Of a DNA stretch of 64,000 nucleotides, positions 27,104 through 35,462 are shown piece after piece (position 1 is the stretch's first letter; each line of letters begins with the position of its first letter). Source of the stretch: Ensifer aridi (GTDB lineage: Bacteria; Pseudomonadota; Alphaproteobacteria; Rhizobiales; Rhizobiaceae); contig NZ_LUAV01000020.1 in NCBI RefSeq assembly GCF_002078505.1, positions 1-64,000 of the forward strand, read 5' to 3'. The translations under genes and the position numbers were made by a program. The notes below the pieces were generated by a model. It did no database searches. It was not told the origin of the DNA and saw only the letters and a program-made list of their open reading frames with translations.

Positions 27104-30100
27104 GTGACTTTGAGAGAACTCATTAGAGATGAGCGTACATCGATACGGCAGGATGGGATTGATGGTGCAGCCTATGGGCGGGGAATGCGCCATCTCGGAG
27201 GCTACAGCTTTTGGGATGGCGAGGACGGTGCGCCGCGCCTGTGGGAACACCAACAAGCAGCGATCGCTACGGTTGTCGCCTACCTGAATGGGGACAAGGC
27301 GATCCCAGAGCGGCCCGAGCAAAAAGAAGCAGCACTTCTCAAACTTCCAACAGGGACCGGCAAATCCGGCATCATCGCCGTGCTCGCGCGCTGTCTTCCC
27401 GACGTACGCCGCGTACTGGTACTCACGCCCCGCACAGCGCTGACCGAACAGCTTATAGCGGACATTCGCTATCGCTTCTGGAAGCATTTGGGCTTCGAGC
27501 ATGAGGGAACGGCGCTTTTTACTGCCGTGGCGGAACAGTTCGGCAATGCCTTGGAAAGCGTGTATGTCGAGCAATTCCTGCCTAGGAACGTAGGCATGAT
27601 CGCGCAGCACCTCGCCGAACCGGACTCCGATCGGGCAGTCCTCGTCGGCACCCATCAGGCTCTCGGTGATATCCGCAAGACAGCACATGACCCCGACGCT
27701 GGCGGTTCCCAGGACGCGGCGACCCTTCTTGCCCATATCCGTGACCAGTTCGATCTTGTGATCGTCGATGAAGGCCACTATGAGCCTGCAATCTCGTGGT
27801 CACGCGGCGTTCGCGAATTCAATCTGCCGACTGTTCTGTTAAGCGCAACGCCTTACCGGAACGATTACAAATCGTTCCGTGTGCGCGGGCGCTATCTTTT
27901 CAATTTCCCTTACCGGCAGGCTGTTGACGGGCGTATTATCCGTCCTGCCGACATCATCGTGCCTCACGGCGACGACAGGCCCGTAGGGCGGGAAGCCGCA
28001 ATCCCGCAGTTTGTCGGCATTCTGCACCATGAATTGCCGGACCGCCTGCGTGAGGCCGAGCGCTGGTTTCGGAACGGTGAAACGCCAAAAGTCATGGTGC
28101 GCGGTGACGATCTCGAGACCCTCACGCTTTTGCAGACTGAGATTAACCGCGTCTTCCGGACCCGCGCCGTCGTTATTCATGACCGGGCCAAAAAGACGCT
28201 CGGGAACAGGGACATGTTCACCAGTGTAGGGTCGGCTCTTCGGTCGCGCGCCGACGCGCAGTTCTGGATTCACCAGAACAAGCTCATGGAGGGGATCGAC
28301 GATCCGTCATTTGTTGCCGTCGCCATCTTCGACCTTATGGGAAATGCACGTCAGCTTGTGCAGCAGATTGGACGTGCGACCAGACATTCGAACGGCGAAG
28401 ACGGTGTGCCGCAGACCGGTTGGATTCTTTCCACGCCTGCCAATGCCGAGCGCATTCGAACTGCGTGGGAGCGTTACCAAGGTTACGAGGATTATGCGGC
28501 ACGGAATACGGCGCACATCGTCACGAACGAAGTCACGTTACCGGACCGCCTGCTCGAGTATATGGCCGAGTACCAGTACATCAGCGGTGAATTTCGGGGG
28601 CGCTTCGAGTTTGAGCAGCCGCTGGCCGCCGGTGACATCCAGCTTCCCCGGACCGCCGCCGTGCTGCGAACAGCCGTGCCGCTTCCCGACATCCGCGCGT
28701 TTGGCACGGTGATCGAGGAAGCCATCATGGACAAGGACCGGTTCAAGATCACGCCGATCGAAGGGATGCCGCAAGGGTCGATGGGCTTTTCCTATTATGC
28801 ATGGCGAAACTCGCCGTACCTGATTGACCGCTTCTTTTCCGAATGGAAGCTCGGGATATTCCTTGCCGTCCAGCAGGGCGAATTCGTTTTTATGCACGAT
28901 ACCGAAGGCCTGGTGGTCGATGTGGACGGCCTTCCCCTCAAACGTGCGGCCCGGTCTGTCATGGAGAAGGCATTTCCCGAAGACGAAGACAACCCGTCTC
29001 GACTTTCCCGCATCTCATTTTCCTCGCTCGACATGTCTCAACATGCAATCCGGGCAATGGCGCTGCGCACCCGTTCCTTTGCGGATGCCTTTACCGATTT
29101 GCTCGATCCCTCACTGGTTCCTGCAACTGCCGCCGGTTTTGTGAACGGGACCGCGCGGTACGTTGGCTTTAACCGCTCGCGCCTCCGCGATGGTTCTGAG
29201 CGCTATATTCCGGTTGAAGACTATATTTCGTGGACGGCAGAAATTGCCGCTGATTTCACGGATGCTGATAGGACGCGGAACCGTGTCTTTGGGCGCTACG
29301 CAGCGTTGGTCGAAGATATTACCGACCACGAAGCCCGGCCGGTTTCGATCTTGCTTGACCCATCGCTTGACGATATGCGGGACGACGAGGTCGGGGTGGC
29401 GACTTGGGTTCTCCATGACGGCATAGATTATTTTGATCTGTGTGCCGAGGTGGACGGCGCTACCGGCGACTTCACAATCCAGATCGGTGAAGAGGATGTG
29501 CCGTGCAGCGTGGAGTTCGTTCCTGAGACGCGCAAATACAGGCTCACCAGCACCAGGCTGGATGAGCTTGCTCCGGCGCCGGAAGGGGACGGCAGGAGCC
29601 AGGCGCTGACACTCGTTCAGCGGCTTAATAAAGGGCAGGCCTTCCGCATTCTCACGCAGCGTGACAGCGTTGTGTATTCGGAGGGCAGTTTCTACGAGCC
29701 GAAGATGCAGTGGGTCCAGGACGGTGACACCAAGCCAGTTCTCGAATATGTCCACGAATCGACTACTCTTGATGCTGTCGAGAGCGAGAAGGGCGAGAAC
29801 GACTACGCGGCCGACCGCGGCAATTGGTACAGGCAATCCATTTTCGGTCTCTTTTCGGTAACTTGCGACGGCCAGCGCGTTGCGAACGGGATCGCGGACG
29901 ACAAACTAACCGCTGCAATTGAAGGGCTTCCTGTCTGGTTTTGTGACGACGACAACCGTGAAGCCGCGGATTTCATTGGGGTTGATCCTGATGCCAAAAA
30001 GATCGTGCTTGTCCACGCCAAGGTTGGCGATCAAGGGCAGCGAGGTCACGGTTTCAACGTTGGCGGATTGCAGGATGTGGGACGGCAGGCGCTTGCCAGC

Positions 30101-30454
30101 CTAGGCTTTATCTCGCGAGGGCAGCCGTCCCCGGTCTGGACGCCCGAGCGGTGGCAAGCCGATGTACAAGCCAATAGGGTTAGACTGAATGGCCGCAACC
30201 GCATCTTTAGCAATCCGGACGGTCTCACCACCGCACAACTCAACGATCTGCTCCACGCGTCGTGTCGCAACCCGTCCTTCGATCGTGAAATCTGGATCGT
30301 CGGCGCAAAGATGGCGCGCAGGGAAGCGCTCGTGGACGGTCTGGACGAAACACCATGGGAGAACCGTCTGCGGCAGTTCCTTATGCACTGGGACGCCATG
30401 CAGACTGCGTGTGCCAGAGCGAATACCCGACTCAGATTTTATTGCTCTACTTGA
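27104..30454 (+). CDS. large SF2 helicase with possible nuclease centre
   Basis: The 1116-residue protein begins with a GTG start. Residues about 45-300 carry helicase motif I (LPTGTGKSG near 80) and a DEGH Walker B box at 222-225. Motif III reads LSATP and motif VI QQIGRATRHSN (near 425), so this is a superfamily 2 DNA translocase of the type seen in restriction and defence systems. Residues about 470-900 are uncharacterised. Near the C terminus ADFIGVD (Asp956) and VHAKVG (His971, Lys973) resemble the D...(E/Q/H)xK centre of PD-(D/E)XK nucleases. This suggests a translocase-nuclease that unwinds and cuts invading DNA. It lies 874 bp downstream of the XRE-ImmA operon and reads in the same direction. 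The helicase call is firm, the nuclease call moderate. Confidence 0.8.
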   Translation: MTLRELIRDERTSIRQDGIDGAAYGRGMRHLGGYSFWDGEDGAPRLWEHQQAAIATVVAYLNGDKAIPERPEQKEAALLKLPTGTGKSGIIAVLARCLPDVRRVLVLTPRTALTEQLIADIRYRFWKHLGFEHEGTALFTAVAEQFGNALESVYVEQFLPRNVGMIAQHLAEPDSDRAVLVGTHQALGDIRKTAHDPDAGGSQDAATLLAHIRDQFDLVIVDEGHYEPAISWSRGVREFNLPTVLLSATPYRNDYKSFRVRGRYLFNFPYRQAVDGRIIRPADIIVPHGDDRPVGREAAIPQFVGILHHELPDRLREAERWFRNGETPKVMVRGDDLETLTLLQTEINRVFRTRAVVIHDRAKKTLGNRDMFTSVGSALRSRADAQFWIHQNKLMEGIDDPSFVAVAIFDLMGNARQLVQQIGRATRHSNGEDGVPQTGWILSTPANAERIRTAWERYQGYEDYAARNTAHIVTNEVTLPDRLLEYMAEYQYISGEFRGRFEFEQPLAAGDIQLPRTAAVLRTAVPLPDIRAFGTVIEEAIMDKDRFKITPIEGMPQGSMGFSYYAWRNSPYLIDRFFSEWKLGIFLAVQQGEFVFMHDTEGLVVDVDGLPLKRAARSVMEKAFPEDEDNPSRLSRISFSSLDMSQHAIRAMALRTRSFADAFTDLLDPSLVPATAAGFVNGTARYVGFNRSRLRDGSERYIPVEDYISWTAEIAADFTDADRTRNRVFGRYAALVEDITDHEARPVSILLDPSLDDMRDDEVGVATWVLHDGIDYFDLCAEVDGATGDFTIQIGEEDVPCSVEFVPETRKYRLTSTRLDELAPAPEGDGRSQALTLVQRLNKGQAFRILTQRDSVVYSEGSFYEPKMQWVQDGDTKPVLEYVHESTTLDAVESEKGENDYAADRGNWYRQSIFGLFSVTCDGQRVANGIADDKLTAAIEGLPVWFCDDDNREAADFIGVDPDAKKIVLVHAKVGDQGQRGHGFNVGGLQDVGRQALASLGFISRGQPSPVWTPERWQADVQANRVRLNGRNRIFSNPDGLTTAQLNDLLHASCRNPSFDREIWIVGAKMARREALVDGLDETPWENRLRQFLMHWDAMQTACARANTRLRFYCST

Positions 30455-30580
30455 GCTCGCTATTGGACTTCCGCTGACGGGGCTCCCTTGAACCGAGCCA
30501 ATCCCGAAGGCTCGCGTCGGCTATGCGCAGCGATCCTGCGCGAGGTCGATGGTCTTCTGGGGGCACTAAGCAGATCGGAT

Positions 30581-30634
30581 GGCCGTTTGTCAGGCTCGAA
30601 CAGCGAGTCAACAAACGGCCGATGGCCGTTTTTG
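30581..30634 (+). terminator. terminator with competing stem segments
   Basis: AAACGGCC (30613-30620) can pair with GGCCGTTT (30624-30631) around a GAT loop, followed by further T: an intrinsic terminator about 160 bp after the helicase stop. The same segment, as ACAAACGGCC (30611-30620), is perfectly complementary over 10 bp to GGCCGTTTGT at 30581-30590. The two structures exclude each other, like a terminator and antiterminator, although no gene reads out of it. Confidence 0.45.
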
Positions 30635-31120
30635 AATGGCCGCTGGTTCTAGGCGAGCTTCTCGGCCGCTCATATCCACACAAGAACTGACAAGGATCGA
30701 ATGACCGATCTGTCCGCTGAGCATACGCTTGAACAAGGCGCGGCGGACGTCCCATTCCTGCCCTTCAAATGGTCCCGGGAATAGCGGATGGCAGCTTCCG
30801 GTCACCGCGCCGAAGAGCCTTTTTGAAGACCGGGATGAAGGCGCAAACCTGCCGTCCCCGCGCAACGAATTGGCAGTCCTCTTCGTGCTAAAATTGAGCC
30901 CTAGATCGCATCCGACGCCAAAGTTCACAGCGGTTGAAGGGAGCGTTCTTCACCAGCGCCGTGCACGGCTTGTTGCGAACATGTTCACGTTTTGGCAAAG
31001 AGGATGGTGTAACGGGCGGACCCGGCCCGCCCGGTTTGAAGGGCCGGTGGTCGTCCCTCACAATGATGGGTGTCGCGGAGTCAGGAGTGGCCTGCTCCAT
31101 AGCAGCACGGAGAGACGACG
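30635..31120. other. region leading into an IS110 copy
   Basis: No gene is supported to about 30990. From there to 31120 the sequence looks like the noncoding 5' part of an IS110-type element, ending in the ribosome-binding site GGAGAGACGACG just before a transposase start. Confidence 0.4.
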
Positions 31121-31186
31121 ATGAAAGAGTATGCCGGCATCGACGTATCACTGGAATACGCAAGTGTGTGCGTGGTGCATGCGGAT
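31121..31186 (+). pseudogene. IS110-type transposase N terminus, cut by transposon
   Basis: The first 22 codons encode a second, different IS110 N terminus (MKEYAGIDVSLEYASVCVVH), containing the first catalytic Asp. The frame is interrupted at codon 23 exactly where the terminal sequence TGTCGCCTGGCACTTAAATT of a Tni-type transposon begins (31187). This places the IS110 insertion before the transposon insertion. Confidence 0.65.
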
Positions 31187-31275
31187 TGTCGCCTGGCACT
31201 TAAATTTGAGAATGCGCCTGTTTCAGCTGGGTTTGGCATTTAAAACTGAGAATCCGACCGGTTGGATTCTCAAAT
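31187..31275. repeat. left end of a Tni-type transposon
   Basis: The end starts TGTCG and contains the 20-mer TGGCACTTAAATTTGAGAAT (31194-31213). A related copy, TGGCATTTAAAACTGAGAAT, follows near 31232, and an inverted version (GATTCTCAAATTAA) near 31262. Multiple transposase-binding repeats behind a TGT terminus are characteristic of TniABQ (Tn5053/Tn552-like) transposons. The tniQ gene reads towards this end, as usual. Related ends occur at 44069, 63417 and 63721. Confidence 0.6.
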
Positions 31276-31980
31276 TAACTGCAATTGCGAAGACGCCATC
31301 GATCTGGATGCAGGGGTCATGATCTCGTCGATAGCGCTGCTGAATCGCGCTTGGTTCTGACCCATCATATTCGCACGCAGCATTTTGAGCATCTCTGGCC
31401 CAGCTCGCTCGACGATGGCTGCGCCGGCTAGCAGAGCTGGTCGCAGATTCAGCGGCAGGATCGGACTTGCCGGTGTCGGCAGGCTCCTCCGTTCGATGAC
31501 ATCATCGAGATCTGGAATGATTGCGCCGAGCACCCTGAATCGCCACGGTTCGTACCCTCGGGGAAGGGGCCTCGGCACGCGTCGCATCAGCAGCAGGCGC
31601 GCGATCTCGGCCGGCGATGTCCAGGTTCGGACACCGCGCTCGGCTTCATCGTCGAGGAGCCGTTCTCCTATCAGCGCAGCACCACGGTAGCGGTCGAACG
31701 GAGAAGGGCGGTCATGCTCGGCTGAGTGCCGGAGCACGTCGCCGCAAAGCGGACAGGTGATGCGCCAGCCGAGGAGCTGGCTGCGAAGGATAGGCCTCGG
31801 TTCGTGGTCACCCGGATGACAGGCTGAGCAAGACTGCAGCGGCCTGGCTGCAATCAGGCGTCGCGACGTTTGCGCGATATTCGAAAAGGTCATACGACGC
31901 ACGGTGGCCGGTTCGGTGGAGAACATGGCGGCGAGGCGGATGACCTTATCACCGTTCAGGTCGCGATCGACCCCGTGCAA
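31270..31980 (-). pseudogene. tniQ: tniQ, N-terminally truncated
   Basis: This minus-strand frame of about 236 codons encodes the C-terminal part of a TniQ protein, the target-selection subunit of TniABQ transposons. The remaining TniQ domain starts with GVDRDLNGDKVIRLAAMF and contains the zinc-finger pairs CSACHPG and CPLCG (about residues 50 and 75 of the fragment). The expected N terminus is missing: the IS21 element begins about 10 bp upstream. The conserved start and the tniA and tniB genes are nowhere in the window, so the transposon is defective. Confidence 0.75.
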
Positions 31981-32158
31981 AGACTGCGTGTTTCAGTAAA
32001 TCCCGGACACCGATTTCAGTAAATCGCGGACAGCAATTTCGCTAAGTCCCGGACAGCGATTCCACTAAGTCCCGGACAGTTACCGGGCGGATTTGATGGT
32101 CGGTCCTCGGCTGCGCCGTTCTGGCAATCTGGCCTCTCACGAGACGTTGAGAGGGGCC

Positions 32159-33709
32159 ATGCCAAGACGGAAGCAAGCGAGACGAACGAGCGTGAGGGAC
32201 ATCCGGACGATCCTGCGCCTGACCTATGAACAGGGTCTGTCGGTGCGCGACGTGGCCGAGCGGCTGAAGATCGGCAAGACCTCGGTTTCGACCTATTTGC
32301 TGCGGGCGCGGGAGGCGGGGCTGTCGAGCTGGCCGTTGGCGCCGGCCTACGATGACGATGCGGCGCTGGAACGGCGTCTGTTTCACCGAATGGGCCGCCC
32401 GCCGCAGGACCTGAGGGAGCCGGACTGGGCGCTGGTTGCCCGGGAGCTGAAGCGCGAAGGGGTGACGCTGACACTTCTGTGGCAGGAATATCGCGCCGCC
32501 CATCCCGACGGCTACGGCTTCACGTGGTTCTGCGACCGGTTCGCCGCCTTCCGGCGGCGGGCGAGCCCGACGTTCCGCAACCGGCATGCGGCGGGCGCCG
32601 TGATGCAGACCGACTATGCCGGGCAGACGGTGCCGGTGATCGATCCGGCGACCGGCGTCATTTTCCCGGCGCAGATCTTTGTCGCGGTGCTGGGCGCCTC
32701 CAACCTGACCTTCGCCTTTGCCAGCTTCAGTCAAAAGCTGCCCGATTGGATCGACGGCCAGGTGCGGGCGCTTGCCTTCTTCGGCGGGGTCACCAAGGCG
32801 ATCGTCTGCGACAATCTGAAGGCGGCGGTCGCCAGGGCGCTGTGGTTCGAGCCGACGCTGAACGCGACCTTTGCCGCGATGGCCGAGCATTACGACACCA
32901 CGATCCTGCCAACCCGCAGCCGAAAGCCGCGCGACAAGGGCAAGGTCGAGGGCGCGGTGCTGATCGTCGAGCGCTGGATTCTCGCCCGGCTCAGGAACCG
33001 GACGTTCTTCTCGCTGGCCGAGCTCAATTCGGCGATCGCCGAACTGCTCGAGGAGTTGAACAACCGGCCAATGCGCCATGTCGGCAAAAGCCGCCGCGAA
33101 CTGTTCGAGGAGATCGAGCGGGCAGCCTTAAGGCCGCTGCCGGCAACGCCGTTCGAATACGCGGAATGGAAATCGGCGAAGGTCCATCCCGACTACCATG
33201 TCGAGGTCGACAAGACCTTTTATTCGGTGCCGCATCGGCTGATCGGCCGCACCGTCCAGCTCCGGCTCACCCATCGGGTGGTCGAGATCTTCCACGATCA
33301 CCAGCGCGTCGCCAGCCATGTCCGTCGTTCGCAACGCTCCGGTCATGTCACCGTCAACGCCCACATGCCGAAGGCGCATCAGCGTTACGCCAACACGACG
33401 CCGGCCACCTTGATCGCTCGGGCCGCAAAAATCGGGCCCAACGCCGCCATCCTGGTCGAGCGCCTGATGCGCGACCGGCCGCATCCGGAACAGGGATACC
33501 GCGCCGCCATGGGCATCCTGTCGCTTTCGCCGCGCTATGGGCAGGAGCGCACGGAGGCGGCCTGCGAGCGGGCGCTCACGATCAACGCGACCACCTACGC
33601 CTCCGTCACCGCCATTCTCAAATCCGGCCTCGACCGGGCGAGCACCACAGAGCCGGCAAAGCCGACGCCGGCGCACGGCAACATCCGCGGCAGCAGCTAT
33701 TACCAGTGA
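32159..33709 (+). CDS. istA: IS21 transposase IstA
   Basis: The 516-residue protein starts at the ATG at 32159, with GAGAGGGGCC upstream. It has an N-terminal helix-turn-helix (about 8-55, LTYEQGLSVRDVAERLKIGKTSVSTYL) and an rve/DDE integrase core (about 130-290) with the first Asp in MQTDYAGQ. The second is in VCDNLKAAV and the Glu in KGKVEGAV. It catalyses strand transfer together with the IstB ATPase. The length is normal for the family and no frame damage is visible. istB follows 16 bp downstream. Confidence 0.9.
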   Translation: MPRRKQARRTSVRDIRTILRLTYEQGLSVRDVAERLKIGKTSVSTYLLRAREAGLSSWPLAPAYDDDAALERRLFHRMGRPPQDLREPDWALVARELKREGVTLTLLWQEYRAAHPDGYGFTWFCDRFAAFRRRASPTFRNRHAAGAVMQTDYAGQTVPVIDPATGVIFPAQIFVAVLGASNLTFAFASFSQKLPDWIDGQVRALAFFGGVTKAIVCDNLKAAVARALWFEPTLNATFAAMAEHYDTTILPTRSRKPRDKGKVEGAVLIVERWILARLRNRTFFSLAELNSAIAELLEELNNRPMRHVGKSRRELFEEIERAALRPLPATPFEYAEWKSAKVHPDYHVEVDKTFYSVPHRLIGRTVQLRLTHRVVEIFHDHQRVASHVRRSQRSGHVTVNAHMPKAHQRYANTTPATLIARAAKIGPNAAILVERLMRDRPHPEQGYRAAMGILSLSPRYGQERTEAACERALTINATTYASVTAILKSGLDRASTTEPAKPTPAHGNIRGSSYYQ

Positions 33710-33725
33710 AGGAAAGGAAGAAAGA

Positions 33726-34502
33726 ATGCTGACCAACCCGACACTCGACCAGATGCAGGCGCTCGGCCTGGCTGGCATGGCCGCCGCCTGGCGGCAGCTG
33801 GCCGAGCAGACCAACGCCCAAGAGCTCAGCCGCGACGAGTGGCTCGGCCTGATGCTCGACCGCGAGATCGCCATGCGTGCCGACAAGCGCGTCCGGAACC
33901 GGCTCGCCTCAGCCAAGCTGCGCTTTCCCGAGGCCTCTATCGAAGACATCGATTTTGCCGCGCCGCGCGGGCTGGACCGCCGCAACACCCTGGCGCTCGC
34001 GCAGGGCGAATGGCTGAAGACGCATGAGAATTTGATCGTCACCGGCCAGACCGGCACCGGAAAGTCATGGCTGGCCTGTGCCTTCGGCCGCCAGGCGGCA
34101 CGGCTCGATCATTCCGTGCTCTACGTGCGCGTTCCACGGCTCTTCGAGGACCTGGCGCTCGCCCGCCTTGATGGCCGCTATCCCCGGCTGATCGACAAGC
34201 TCACGCGCGTGCAGCTCCTCATCCTCGACGACTTCGGAACCCACTCCCTCACCGACCAGCAGCGCTTCCATCTGTTCGAAATCGTTGAGGAACGCTATCG
34301 GCGCAAGTCCACTCTGATCACCGCCCAGGTCCCGGTGGCCAGATGGCATGACCTGATCGCAGACCCCACCGTCGCCGACGCCATTCTCGACAGGATCGTT
34401 CACAACGCCCATCGCATCACCCTCCACGGCGACAGCATGCGAAAGCAAAAGGCGCCGCCGCTCTTGACCGGCGACGAAAACGGCGAAATCAATCACCCAT
34501 GA
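33726..34502 (+). CDS. istB: IS21 helper ATPase IstB
   Basis: The 258-residue AAA+ ATPase has the Walker A motif TGQTGTGKSWLACA (about 104-117) and Walker B LLILDDFG (about 165). It starts with the IstB N-terminal helical domain. It binds DNA and stimulates IstA during target capture. It is co-transcribed with istA. The length is normal and it appears intact. Confidence 0.9.
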   Translation: MLTNPTLDQMQALGLAGMAAAWRQLAEQTNAQELSRDEWLGLMLDREIAMRADKRVRNRLASAKLRFPEASIEDIDFAAPRGLDRRNTLALAQGEWLKTHENLIVTGQTGTGKSWLACAFGRQAARLDHSVLYVRVPRLFEDLALARLDGRYPRLIDKLTRVQLLILDDFGTHSLTDQQRFHLFEIVEERYRRKSTLITAQVPVARWHDLIADPTVADAILDRIVHNAHRITLHGDSMRKQKAPPLLTGDENGEINHP

Positions 34503-34602
34503 AGACAACCAGGCACCCGAGGACCACCGCCGCAAAACTGTTCGCGACTTAGTGAAACGAATGTCCGCGACTTAGCGGAATCCCTGTCCGGCTTTTGCGA
34601 AA

Positions 34603-34752
34603 TGCGCACCGAACCGCAATTTCGAGCTCCGCAAGGTGAGGGGCGTCGATTTCCGCATCGGACTCGGGGTCGCCTGGAACAAGGAGGACCCGACCGCCGG
34701 CCGCGACGACATCATCGATATTGCCCGCTCGCTGGCGCGGCCGGGAAGGTGA
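34603..34752 (+). pseudogene. C-terminal fragment of an unknown protein
   Basis: Just after the IS21 element an open frame of 49 codons ends at 34752. It contains NFELRKVRGVDFRIGLGVAW and DDIIDIARSLARPGR, which looks like real protein rather than noise. It has no start and would be the tail of a gene cut by the mobile-element rearrangement. I do not recognise the family. Confidence 0.3.
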
Positions 34753-35462
34753 GGGGAGGTGGATTCGCCTGCCCGAAGCGGAGCAGCTTGCCGGAGGCAG
34801 TCGGTCCCGGTTTCCGCGCCCTGCACAAAACCTCCTGCGGCTACCCTTTTAATCGGTCAAGCTGCGCGTGAACGGGGCTCCGGCGGCAGGGCTTGCGCCT
34901 AGTATGCTCTTCTACGCTTGAGTGCTGGTTGCCTGTGCCTTGAACATCTCCACGTCCTAACCGAACCGCCATTGAGGATTGCCTCACGGGTTGAACAAAC
35001 CTGCAGGAATCCCCTGATAAGGGCGTTTGAGAACAGAAGCAGTAGCGCCGAGCCAGCTCTGCCGGAGACATGTGCGTCGGCGCTTCTATGAACTGGCGGC
35101 GGCCGGTCCCGCGCCTATTGCAGCGAAGCGCTCAGGCGCATCGCCGAACTCTACAAGATCGAGGACGATATCCGGACAAGACTCACGAGGAACGCTGCAT
35201 CGTCCGGCAGGAAATGAGCCGCCCGATCATCGACAGCCTCGCACCATGGCTGACCGAACAACTCGCTCTCATCAGCCAGAAGACAAAGCTCGCCGAAGCC
35301 ATCCGCTACACGCTCTCGCGCTGGGACGGGCTCACCCGCTTCATCGACGACGGCCGTATCGAGCCGCGGTTGGCCTCGCTTGAGGTTGAAGCCATACCCC
35401 TTTCCGCTGTCCTAAATGTTTACGTGACATCACCTGAGAAAGTTCACGGTTAGCAACAATAA
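34753..35462. other. mobile-element debris around an IS66 remnant
   Basis: The only recognisable content is the IS66 transposase fragment described separately at 35050-35380. The 34753-35050 part shows no gene. Confidence 0.4.
35050..35380 (+). pseudogene. IS66 transposase (TnpC) C-terminal remnant
   Basis: Fragments of the IS66 TnpC catalytic domain can be read in order but in different frames: HVRRRFYELAAAGPAPIA (near 35060), a stretch about IAELYKIEDDI (near 35140), then SRPIIDSLAPWLTEQLALIS and RYTLSRWDGLTRFIDDGRIE (35220-35365). Nothing of the N terminus or of the last block after DGRIE remains. It is inactive. Confidence 0.7.

Larger units (their letters stand above)
31991..34590 (+). 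mobile_element. IS21-family insertion sequence
   Basis: The element carries adjacent istA and istB and has the multiple end repeats typical of the family. On the left are four copies of a motif like TTTCAGTAAATCCCGGACA (about 31993, 32017, 32039, 32062). On the right are two complementary copies (34534-34558 and 34562-34585). The boundaries are approximate because I did not find a clear target duplication. The insertion interrupts tniQ. Both genes are intact, so the copy may be mobile. Confidence 0.8.

Noticed and set aside
30729..31124. 131-codon plus-strand frame before the IS110 fragment
   Set aside because: It overlaps IS noncoding sequence and has no domain or ribosome-binding site.
31991..34590. 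precise target duplication of the IS21 element
   Set aside because: The flanks do not give an unambiguous direct repeat, so boundaries are left approximate.
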